Source: CAZBQG01 sp964493945 (GTDB lineage: Bacteria > Pseudomonadota > Alphaproteobacteria > Rhodospirillales > UBA2165). Taken from it: a stretch of 18,556 bases of DNA. This document shows, piece by piece, positions 1-7,976 of the stretch. The stretch's first letter is position 1; the number at the start of each line of letters is the position of its first letter. The notes below the pieces were generated by a model that did not search any database, was not told the DNA's origin, and saw nothing but the letters and a program-made list of their open reading frames with translations. The stretch is taken from positions 1 through 18,556 of the forward strand of contig CAZBQG010000061.1 in assembly GCA_964493945.1 (NCBI GenBank). The letters are read 5' to 3'. The translations under genes and the position numbers were made by a program.

Positions 1-63
1 GTCATTATCACCGATCCTTGGTATAAGGCCGGCGTGTTGGTTTCGGGGAGTGCGGAACGATGA
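1..63 (+). CDS. possible C-terminal tail of an upstream gene (partial)
   Basis: Frame 1 is open from the first base to a TGA at 61-63 and encodes about 20 residues ending in SGSAER. The TGA overlaps the ATG of the first molybdopterin gene in an ATGA arrangement (60-63), which is common between translationally coupled genes in operons. This suggests that an upstream gene, cut off by the window edge, belongs to the same transcript. Twenty residues are too few to recognise a family, and an open frame of this length can occur by chance. Confidence 0.3.
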   Translation, partial: VIITDPWYKAGVLVSGSAER

Positions 64-2687
64 ACGTCCTGGATGCAAAAAGGGATGCGGGCGCCGGTCA
101 GGCCATGGCACCGGAAGGCATGGCGCCAAAGGTTAGGGATGATCTCTGGGTGCCGTCGTCGTGCTCATTATGTTACGCGTCCTGCTCCATCCTGGCCCAC
201 CGGGTGGGCGGCGTAATCACCAAGATCGAGGGCAATCCGGAAAGCGTCGTCGGCAAGGGACGGCTTTGCGGCAAAGGCGTCAGCGGGATCATGACCCATT
301 ATGATCCCAACCGGGTGAACCACCCCTTGCGCCGCACCAATCCGGAAAAAGGCATCGGCGTCGATCCCAAATGGACGAAAATTTCCTGGGACGAGGCCCT
401 GGGCGAAGTGGCCGGACATCTCAAAACAATCCGTGCCGACAATCCGCGCAAGATGGTCTTTCAGCGCACCACCACGGTAACCGGCAGCTTCATGCCTGTG
501 CGCGCCTTCACCGCCGGGTTCGGCACCAACAATCATTCGGCGGCCGGCGGCGGGCTGCATTGCGGCAATGGGGCGCATTTGGTCAGTGGCATCATGCATG
601 CCTCCTGGTCCATCCTGCCCGATTTTCAATTATGCAATTACGCGGTGTTCTTTGGCGCCTCCAAGGGCCATTCGGCGGGTCATGCGTCCAATTCCAACAT
701 GAAGATGGCGGCCGATGCCCGGGCGCGGGGCATGAAAATGGTGGTAGTCGATCCCATTGCCAATTTCGCCGGCGCCAAGGCGACACAATGGGTCCCCATC
801 CGTGTCGGCACGGATGCGGCGCTGGCCCTTTCCATGGCCAATCACATGGTCAATGAGCTGGATGTGTTCGACCGGGAATATCTCAAATCCAACACCAACG
901 GACCTTATTTGATCGGCCCAGAAGGGCGCTATCTGCGCCACGGGGAAACGGAAAAGCCCCTGGTCTGGGACGAAGTGGCCGGCGGGGCCGCACCTTTCGA
1001 TGAGGTGGAAGCCACCCATATGGCGCTCGTGGGCGAGTTCGAAGCATTGGGCCAGCCATGCAGGCCTTCCTTCGCGCTGCTCCGGGAACATCTGAAAAAC
1101 TATCCTTTGGAAAAGGGCGCGGAGATCACCACCATCGATGCGGAAACCATCCGCCAAATGGCGGAGGATTTCGCCACCGAGGCCCGCATCGGATCGACCA
1201 TCGTCATTGATGGCGTGGAAGTCCCCTACCGGCCAGTGGCGGCCATCGCCTTCAGGGGATCACAGGGCCATAAAAATTCAGCCTACAACATGCTGGCCAT
1301 TGATCTGCTCAATCAGCTTGTGGGCTCGGCCGACATGGCCGGTGGCTGTCTGGGATTCAACCCGGCCTGTCACGGTTATCCGGAAACGGGCCGCCTGCGT
1401 TATGCACCCCATCCCGACCCGGACGGGCTGATGATGACCGGGTCCTGGATGGGGCCCCATTCGCCCTACCCCGTAAGTGATCCGGTCAAGCCCACCCAGC
1501 TAATTCTCCGCGATCTGTTTCCCATGAGCATGATCAACCCGTTCATTGGATCGTCGGACCAGGAAGAAATCTGGGATGCGGTGGATCTGGATTACCGGCC
1601 CGAAATTCTGTTCAATTACGGCGCCAACCAGATGATGAGCGTGGGCAACAAGGAAACCGCCGCCGAGACTTTGAAGAAATACAAATTCTTCGTCTCGGTC
1701 GATATTTTCCTGACCGAGACGTCTGAATTCGCCGATATCGTCCTGCCTGATTGCGGCTATCTGGAGACCTTTGATTCGCGCTCCAATTTCCCCTTCATTT
1801 TCAGCCATCCCGCCGGCATGGGCGATTGGTGCTGGCCCATCCAGCAGCCCGTGCTGGATGCGGAAGACGAACGCCGCCCCTTCGCCGATACGCTGATGGA
1901 ACTGGCCCACCGGGCCGGATTCCTGGAAGACATGAATACGGCCTTCAACGCCGTGCTCGATTTGCAGCCGCCCAACCGGCTGGAGCCGGAAAAGCGCTAC
2001 AGCTATGCCGAAGTGTGCGATCTGGACCTGAAGGACAAGTTCGGGCCTGAAAAAGGACTGGACTGGTTCCGCGAAAACGGCGTGGTCAAATGGCCGAAAA
2101 AGCCCGAAGAAGTCTATTGGCGCCATTTCGAAAATGTGCGCGTGCCTATTTACTGGGAATGGCTGCCAAGCCTTTGGGAAAAGACGAGCGCCTACACCGA
2201 GCCCGGCGGCTGGACTATTCCTAAGGAATTCTATTCGCCCCTGCCCGATTGGCTGCCCTGCCTTTCTCATGAATGCGAAAAAGACGGCTTTGATTTTTTT
2301 GCTTTTTATTACCGGGACATCATCCACACCAACAGCCTGACCCTGGAAAATGCCTGGTTGGACGAAGCCGCCCAACTGGATCCCTTTTCCTACAATATCG
2401 CCATCAACACCCAATCGGGGCGCCAGCGGGGCCTGGAAAGCGGGTACAATATATGGGTCGAAAGCGAAGCCGGGCGCCGCGTCCGGGGCCGGGTGCGCCT
2501 GACCGAAGCCATCCATCCCGAAGGTCTGGGCATCGCCGCCCTTGCCGGACATTGGGCAAAGGGAATGCCCCGCGCCCAGGGGAAGGGCGTTTTCTTCAAC
2601 GATCTTCTGGAGGTGGACTGGGCCCATTCAAGCCCGGCCAATCTGAACCTTGATCTTTGCGCCAAAGTAAAAATTACAAAAATATAG
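60..2687 (+). CDS. molybdopterin-dependent oxidoreductase, DMSO reductase superfamily (paralog 1 of 4)
   Basis: This is an 875-residue catalytic subunit of a Mo/W-bisPGD enzyme. An N-terminal [4Fe-4S] motif is visible as C35-x2-C38-x3-C42 with the fourth cysteine in GRLCGKG (C70). The molybdopterin oxidoreductase core follows to about residue 600, and the C-terminal dinucleotide-binding domain occupies roughly 740-875. The conserved H-C-G-N-G motif (C168) lies where the protein ligand of Mo is expected in this superfamily; that assignment is inference. There is no twin-arginine or Sec signal, so the protein should be cytoplasmic. The start fits a GGGGAG ribosome site at 45-50 and the M-N-[VI] beginning shared by all four paralogs. 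This copy has a longer N-terminal lead of about 17 residues before the cluster than paralog 2. The length matches the large subunits of pyrogallol transhydroxylase-like enzymes, but the presence of an Fe-S motif differs from that transhydroxylase, so substrate and reaction are not assigned. The next gene follows after 12 bp. Confidence 0.93.
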   Translation: MNVLDAKRDAGAGQAMAPEGMAPKVRDDLWVPSSCSLCYASCSILAHRVGGVITKIEGNPESVVGKGRLCGKGVSGIMTHYDPNRVNHPLRRTNPEKGIGVDPKWTKISWDEALGEVAGHLKTIRADNPRKMVFQRTTTVTGSFMPVRAFTAGFGTNNHSAAGGGLHCGNGAHLVSGIMHASWSILPDFQLCNYAVFFGASKGHSAGHASNSNMKMAADARARGMKMVVVDPIANFAGAKATQWVPIRVGTDAALALSMANHMVNELDVFDREYLKSNTNGPYLIGPEGRYLRHGETEKPLVWDEVAGGAAPFDEVEATHMALVGEFEALGQPCRPSFALLREHLKNYPLEKGAEITTIDAETIRQMAEDFATEARIGSTIVIDGVEVPYRPVAAIAFRGSQGHKNSAYNMLAIDLLNQLVGSADMAGGCLGFNPACHGYPETGRLRYAPHPDPDGLMMTGSWMGPHSPYPVSDPVKPTQLILRDLFPMSMINPFIGSSDQEEIWDAVDLDYRPEILFNYGANQMMSVGNKETAAETLKKYKFFVSVDIFLTETSEFADIVLPDCGYLETFDSRSNFPFIFSHPAGMGDWCWPIQQPVLDAEDERRPFADTLMELAHRAGFLEDMNTAFNAVLDLQPPNRLEPEKRYSYAEVCDLDLKDKFGPEKGLDWFRENGVVKWPKKPEEVYWRHFENVRVPIYWEWLPSLWEKTSAYTEPGGWTIPKEFYSPLPDWLPCLSHECEKDGFDFFAFYYRDIIHTNSLTLENAWLDEAAQLDPFSYNIAINTQSGRQRGLESGYNIWVESEAGRRVRGRVRLTEAIHPEGLGIAALAGHWAKGMPRAQGKGVFFNDLLEVDWAHSSPANLNLDLCAKVKITKI

Positions 2688-2699
2688 GGAAGCAAAATC

Positions 2700-5282
2700 A
2701 TGAACGTCATGGACAAGACCGAAAGTGACGATGCCTGGGTGGCATCCTCTTGCAGCCTTTGTTACGGGTCCTGCTCCATCCTGGCCCACCGTGTGGACGG
2801 GGTGATCACCAAGATCGAAGGCAATCCAGACAGCTCGATCGGGCTGGGGCGGCTTTGCGCCAAGGGGGTCAGCGGGCTGATGACCCATTACGATCCCCAC
2901 CGGCTGAAAGTGCCGTTGCGCCGCACCAATCCGGAAAAAGGCATCGGCATCGATCCCGGCTGGAAGGAAATTTCCTGGGACGAGGCGCTGGACGAGATCG
3001 TCGAACATCTGGAACGTATCCGGGCCGATGATCCCCGGAAATTGATGGTCGCCCGCACCACTACCCTTACCTCGTCACGCCTGCCCCATCAGGCCTTCGT
3101 CGGCGGCTTTGGCGCGATCAATACAAGTTCGGCCGGCGGCGGCATGCATTGCGGCAACGGCGCCCATCTGGTGGGCGGCATCATGCATGCCTCCTGGTCC
3201 ATCGTGCCCGATTACACCCATTGCAATTACGCGCTTTATTTTGGCGCCGCCAAGGGCCATGCGGCGGGCCACGCGGCCAATCCCAATATGAAGATGGCCG
3301 CTGATGCCCGGGCCAGGGGCATGAAGATGGTGGTCATCGATCCTTTTTGTAATTACGCCGGCGCCAAGGCCACCGAATGGGTGCCCATCCGGGTGGGAAC
3401 GGACGGCGCCCTGGCCCTGGCCCTGGCCCAGGTGATGGTCAATGAGCTGGGCATGATCGATCAGCCCTATCTGAAATCCAAGACCAACGGCACCTATCTG
3501 ATAGCCCCCGGCGGGCGCTATAAGCGCGATAAGGAAACCAACAAGCCCCTGGTCTGGGACGAAGCGGCTGGGACCGCAAAGCCCTTCGATGAGGCAGAGC
3601 CCGAGGATATGGCCCTGATGGGAGCTTTCAGCGTGGATGGGGAGGAATGCAAACCCTCCTTCGCGCTTTTGGCCAAACATCTGGAAAATTATTCGCCGGA
3701 AATGGCCGAGGAAATCACCACCATCCCGGCGGCCAATATCCGCCGCATCGCCAAGGAATTCGCCACCGAGGCGCGCATCGGATCGACCATCGTCATCGAT
3801 GGGGTAACCGTACCCTACCGGCCCGCCGCCACCGTCGCCTTCAAGGGCGCCCAGGGGCACCGGAATTCCCTCTACAACATGATCGCCATCGATCTATTGA
3901 ACCATCTGGTGGGATCAGCTGACATGGCGGGGGGCTGTTTGGGCTTTAATTCGGCCTGTCACGGATATCCGGAAACCGGGCGCCTGCGTTATGCGCCGAG
4001 CGCGGACAAGGACGGCCTGATGCTGACCGGCGCCTGGATGGGACCCCACGGCCCCTATCCGGTAGCCGACCCGGTGAGCCCTGAAAAAATAGGGCTGCAG
4101 GATTTGTTCACGATGTCCTTCAACACCCCCATGGAGGCCGCCTCGGACCAGGAAGAAGTATGGGACAAGCTGGGCCTACCTTACCGCGCGGAAATGTTCA
4201 TCAATATCGGAACCAATCCGGTGATGAGCGTCGGCAACAAGAAGTCCGTCGCCGAAGCGCTGAAACGATACAAATTCGTCGTCAATTTCGACATCTTCCT
4301 GACCGAGACATCGGAGTTCTGCGATATCGTCCTGCCTGATTGCGGCTATTTGCAGGTCAATGATTCACGCTCCAACTTTCCATTCATTCTGAGCCACCCC
4401 GCCGGCCTGGGCGATTGGAGCTGGCCCATCCGCCAGCCCATCGTCGGGCCCGATGAAGGGCAACGCGAATTCGCAAACGTGTTGATGGAACTGGCCAACC
4501 GAGCTGGTTTCAGGGCCGATATGAACGCCGCCTTCAATGCCGTCCTTGATCTGGAAGGCCAGAACCGGCTGGAGGGCGCGGGCGATTATTCCTACGAAGA
4601 TATCTGTGATAGGGACCTCCGCGACAAATTCGGGCCCGAAAAGGGGCTTTCATGGTTCCGCGAGCATGGCGTCATGAGCTGGCCCAAAAAGCCCGAGGAA
4701 GTCTATTGGCGCCATTTCGAAGATGTACGCGTGCCTATTTACTGGGAATGGATGCCTGATCTGGGAGCCAAGACCAAGGCCATCACCGACCCCGCCGGCC
4801 TGGATATCCCCGAGGAATTCTTCCGCCCCCTGGCCGAATGGCTGCCCTGCCCGTCCCATAATTGCAATGCGGAAGGCTTTGATTTCTTTGCCTTTTATTA
4901 TCGCGACACGGTGCACACCAACAGCCTGACCATGGAAAATGCCTGGCTCGACGAAGCCGCCCAGATGGACCCCTTCTCCTATAATGTGGCGCTCAACGAG
5001 GATGCGGGGCTGGCTTTAGGGCTTAAAACCGGCGATAAAATCCAGATCGAGAACGACAAGGGTGCTTCGATCAAAGGCCGGGTCCGCTTGACCCAAACCA
5101 TGCATCCAGAGGGGCTGGGCATCGGCGCCTGCGCCGGGCATTGGTCAGAACATATGCCTGTAGCCAAAGGCAAGGGTATATTCTTTAATGATTTGCTGGA
5201 GCTTGATATGGCCCATGCAAGTCCTGCTAACCTGAACCTGGATGTATGTGTTAAGGTGAAGGTAAGCAAAGCTACGAATTAG
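2700..5282 (+). CDS. molybdopterin-dependent oxidoreductase, DMSO reductase superfamily (paralog 2 of 4)
   Basis: This 860-residue protein is closely similar to its neighbours from end to end. The [4Fe-4S] cysteines are C18, C21, C25 and C53 (the last in GRLCAKG rather than GRLCGKG), and the putative Mo-ligand cysteine in H-C-G-N-G is C151. It is the shortest copy, with the Fe-S motif starting only 17 residues from the N-terminus and no export signal. The start is supported by a GGGAAG stretch just upstream and by the shared M-N-V beginning. The 12-bp gap from paralog 1 implies co-transcription. It differs from the others in the segment just before the Mo-ligand motif (about residues 123-144) and in several substitutions after it, such as GAAKGHAAGH in place of GASKGHSAGH. 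No partner Fe-S or membrane subunit lies beside it, so its electron donor or acceptor is unknown, or the net reaction may be non-redox (inference). Confidence 0.93.
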   Translation: MNVMDKTESDDAWVASSCSLCYGSCSILAHRVDGVITKIEGNPDSSIGLGRLCAKGVSGLMTHYDPHRLKVPLRRTNPEKGIGIDPGWKEISWDEALDEIVEHLERIRADDPRKLMVARTTTLTSSRLPHQAFVGGFGAINTSSAGGGMHCGNGAHLVGGIMHASWSIVPDYTHCNYALYFGAAKGHAAGHAANPNMKMAADARARGMKMVVIDPFCNYAGAKATEWVPIRVGTDGALALALAQVMVNELGMIDQPYLKSKTNGTYLIAPGGRYKRDKETNKPLVWDEAAGTAKPFDEAEPEDMALMGAFSVDGEECKPSFALLAKHLENYSPEMAEEITTIPAANIRRIAKEFATEARIGSTIVIDGVTVPYRPAATVAFKGAQGHRNSLYNMIAIDLLNHLVGSADMAGGCLGFNSACHGYPETGRLRYAPSADKDGLMLTGAWMGPHGPYPVADPVSPEKIGLQDLFTMSFNTPMEAASDQEEVWDKLGLPYRAEMFINIGTNPVMSVGNKKSVAEALKRYKFVVNFDIFLTETSEFCDIVLPDCGYLQVNDSRSNFPFILSHPAGLGDWSWPIRQPIVGPDEGQREFANVLMELANRAGFRADMNAAFNAVLDLEGQNRLEGAGDYSYEDICDRDLRDKFGPEKGLSWFREHGVMSWPKKPEEVYWRHFEDVRVPIYWEWMPDLGAKTKAITDPAGLDIPEEFFRPLAEWLPCPSHNCNAEGFDFFAFYYRDTVHTNSLTMENAWLDEAAQMDPFSYNVALNEDAGLALGLKTGDKIQIENDKGASIKGRVRLTQTMHPEGLGIGACAGHWSEHMPVAKGKGIFFNDLLELDMAHASPANLNLDVCVKVKVSKATN

Positions 5283-5302
5283 GGAAAAAAGGAAAACCCA
5301 TC

Positions 5303-7906
5303 ATGAATATCGTCACCCCCGACCCCCAAAGCCCGCACCAGCCCAAATCCAATGACGATGTCTGGCTGCCGTCATCGTGTAGCCTATGTTACGGGTCGTG
5401 CTCCATAATGGCGCACCGCGTCGACGGGGTGGTCACCAAGATCGAAGGCAATCCCAATTCCATCGTCGGCAAGGGCCGGCTTTGCGGCAAGGGGATCAGC
5501 GGCATTATGGTCCATTACGATCCCAACCGGTTGACCAAACCCTTAAAAAGGACCAACCTGGAACGCGGCATCGGGGTAGATCCGAAATTCAAGGAAATTT
5601 CCTGGGAAGAGGCGCTGACCGAAGTCGCCGATAATCTGAAAAAGATCCGCGCCGACGATCCGCGCAAGCTGGTGGTGCAGCGCACGACTTCCGTTACCCC
5701 CAGCCGGGTTCCCATGACCGCTTTCGGGGTGGGCTTCGGAACCCCCAATATCTCGACGGCAGGTGGTGGGCTTCATTGCGGCAACGGGGCCCATTTGATT
5801 TCGGGGGTGATGCACGCTTCCTGGTCAGTGATGCCCGATTTCGGTCTTTGCAATTACGCCATCTTCTTCGGCGCCTCCAAGGGCCATTCGGCGGGCCACG
5901 CATCATGCTCCAACATGGGCCTGGCGGCGGACGCCCGGCTCCGCGGCATGAAAATGGTGGTGGTCGATCCCATGTGCAATTTCGCCGCCGCAAAATCCTC
6001 CGAATGGGTGCCCGTCCGGGTGGGCGGCGATGCGGGCCTGGCGCTGGCCATGTGCAACGTCATTGTCAACGAGCTGAATATTTTCGATGCGCCTTATTTG
6101 AAGGCCAAGACCAACGGCGCCTACCTCATCGGGCCCGACAAGAAATTCGCCCGCGATCCCGAAACCGGCAAGCCCCGGGTGTGGGACGAGACCACCGGCA
6201 AGGCTGTCTGTTTCGATGATACCGAGTCCGACAATATGGCGCTGGAAGGCAGCTTCAAGGTGGATGGGATAGAATGCACCACCGCCTTCACCCTGCTGCG
6301 TGAGCATTTGAAGACCTACACGCCGGAGAAGGGAGAGGAAATCTCCACGGTACCAGCCGACAATATCCGCCGCCTGGCCACCGAATTCGCCACCGAGTCC
6401 AAGGTCGGCTCAACCATCGTCATCGACGGTGTCGAGGTGCCCTACCGCCCGGCGGCGGCCATCGCTTTCCGCGGATCCCAGGGCCATATGAATTCGGTCT
6501 ACAATTTCCTGGCCATCGATCTGTTGAACCAGTTGGTCGGCTCGGCCGACATGGCAGGTGGCTGCCTGGGCTTCAACCCCGCCTGTCATGGTTATCCCGG
6601 AACCGGGCGGCTGCGCTATGTGCCGAAGCCGGACAAGGACGGGCTGATGGTCACCGGCATGTGGATGACCTATCACGACCCGTACCCGATGAATGATCCC
6701 GTCCTGCCCCAGTCCATAGGGCTGCAGAGCGTGTTCCCCATGTCCATGACGTCACCTTATATGGACTCATCGGATCAGGAAGAGCTTTGGGAAAAGCTGG
6801 AGCTGCCCTACCGGCCCGAAATGCTGATCAATTTCGGCTCAAATCTTTTAATGAGCATCGGCAACCGGGAAGCGGTGGAAGCCTCGCTTAAGAAATACAA
6901 ATTCCTCGTTTCCATCGACCTGTTCCGCACGGAAACCTCGGATATGTGCGACATCGTGCTGCCCGACAGCGGCTATTTGTCCATGACCGATTCGCGCTCC
7001 AACTTCCCCTTCATCTTCAGCCTGCCCGCCGGCATGGGAGAATGGTGCTGGCCCATCCGCCAGCCCATCGTCGAGCCCACCGGCGAACAGCGGCCCTTCT
7101 CCGATATTCTCATTGAACTGGCCGAACGGGCCGGCTTCACCGGCGATTTCAATATGGGGATGAACACCTATCTGGACCTCAATCCTCCCTACCGGCTGCA
7201 GCCGGACCGCAGATATACTTATGAAGAGATCTGCGATAACGACCTCAAGGACAAGTTCGGCGAGGACAAGGGGCTGGACTGGTTCAAGGAAAACGGCGTC
7301 ATAAAATGGAAAAAGAAGCCCGAAGAGGTCTATTGGCGCCATTTCGAGAATGTGCGGGTCTCCATCTATTGGGAATGGATGACCGATATGTATGAAAAGT
7401 CCAGCGCCATTCTCGAGCCACGCGGCCTGTCCATCCCCAAGGAATATTACGAGCCGCTGCCCGATTTCCTCCCCTGCATGTCCCACAAATGCGATATGGA
7501 AGGCTATGATTTCTATTCCTTCTATTACCGGGACATCGTGCACACCAATTCCTTCACCATGGAAAATGCCTGGTTGGATGAAGCGGCCCAGATGGATCCC
7601 TTCTCCTACAACATCGCCATTAACGAAGACGCGGCCCACGCCCGCGGCTTCGAAACAGGCGACGAAGTATGGGTGGAAACGGAAACCGGCCTTAGGGTCG
7701 ACGGCCGGCTGCGCCTGACCCAAGCCATCCATCCCGAAGGGCTGGGTATCGCGGCGCTCTGCGGTCATTGGGGCGAAGGCATGCCGGTGGCCAAAGATAA
7801 AGGTGTTTTCTATAACGGGCTCCTGGAGCTGGATTGGCAACATGCCAGCCCGGTGAATATGAACCTGGATCTTTGCGCCAAGGTTAAAGTGACCCGAAAA
7901 AACTGA
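5303..7906 (+). CDS. molybdopterin-dependent oxidoreductase, DMSO reductase superfamily (paralog 3 of 4)
   Basis: This is an 867-residue paralog with [4Fe-4S] cysteines C26, C29, C33 and C61 and the putative Mo-ligand C159 in H-C-G-N-G. It has the same domain order as its neighbours and no signal peptide. By eye it is the most divergent copy in the first half: it has HASCSNMG where paralogs 1 and 4 have HASNSNMK, FAAAKSSEW where others have AGAKAT[EQ]W, and DSGYL where others have DC[GS]YL. It also carries more lysine-rich stretches in the C-terminal third. A purine-rich AAAAAAGG sequence precedes the ATG. It follows paralog 2 after 20 bp and is separated from paralog 4 by a 70-bp spacer holding a strong hairpin, the only sizeable gap in the array. 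Substrate unknown; aromatic hydroxyl chemistry is inferred from the decarboxylase and dioxygenase-like genes downstream. Confidence 0.93.
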   Translation: MNIVTPDPQSPHQPKSNDDVWLPSSCSLCYGSCSIMAHRVDGVVTKIEGNPNSIVGKGRLCGKGISGIMVHYDPNRLTKPLKRTNLERGIGVDPKFKEISWEEALTEVADNLKKIRADDPRKLVVQRTTSVTPSRVPMTAFGVGFGTPNISTAGGGLHCGNGAHLISGVMHASWSVMPDFGLCNYAIFFGASKGHSAGHASCSNMGLAADARLRGMKMVVVDPMCNFAAAKSSEWVPVRVGGDAGLALAMCNVIVNELNIFDAPYLKAKTNGAYLIGPDKKFARDPETGKPRVWDETTGKAVCFDDTESDNMALEGSFKVDGIECTTAFTLLREHLKTYTPEKGEEISTVPADNIRRLATEFATESKVGSTIVIDGVEVPYRPAAAIAFRGSQGHMNSVYNFLAIDLLNQLVGSADMAGGCLGFNPACHGYPGTGRLRYVPKPDKDGLMVTGMWMTYHDPYPMNDPVLPQSIGLQSVFPMSMTSPYMDSSDQEELWEKLELPYRPEMLINFGSNLLMSIGNREAVEASLKKYKFLVSIDLFRTETSDMCDIVLPDSGYLSMTDSRSNFPFIFSLPAGMGEWCWPIRQPIVEPTGEQRPFSDILIELAERAGFTGDFNMGMNTYLDLNPPYRLQPDRRYTYEEICDNDLKDKFGEDKGLDWFKENGVIKWKKKPEEVYWRHFENVRVSIYWEWMTDMYEKSSAILEPRGLSIPKEYYEPLPDFLPCMSHKCDMEGYDFYSFYYRDIVHTNSFTMENAWLDEAAQMDPFSYNIAINEDAAHARGFETGDEVWVETETGLRVDGRLRLTQAIHPEGLGIAALCGHWGEGMPVAKDKGVFYNGLLELDWQHASPVNMNLDLCAKVKVTRKN

Positions 7907-7931
7907 TCCTCCATTCGGGGACAGGAATAAT

Positions 7932-7957
7932 CCGGCGGCCTTTTATCGGGCCGCCGG
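7932..7957 (+). promoter_or_regulatory. perfect 9-bp GC-rich hairpin between paralogs 3 and 4
   Basis: The arms CCGGCGGCC (7932-7940) and GGCCGCCGG (7949-7957) are perfectly complementary around an 8-nt loop (TTTTATCG). No T-run follows (the next bases are TTCATTAGG), so it does not look like a classical intrinsic terminator. It may be an mRNA processing or stability element, or a partial terminator that sets expression of the downstream genes relative to paralogs 1-3. The ribosome site of paralog 4 (AGGAG) starts a few bases after the hairpin, so the folded arm could also influence initiation. Confidence 0.65.
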
Positions 7958-7976
7958 TTCATTAGGAGATAGCGTC

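Noticed and set aside
7932..7957. Rho-independent terminator
   Set aside because: The stem is strong, but no run of T follows; the downstream bases are mixed and lead directly into a ribosome site.
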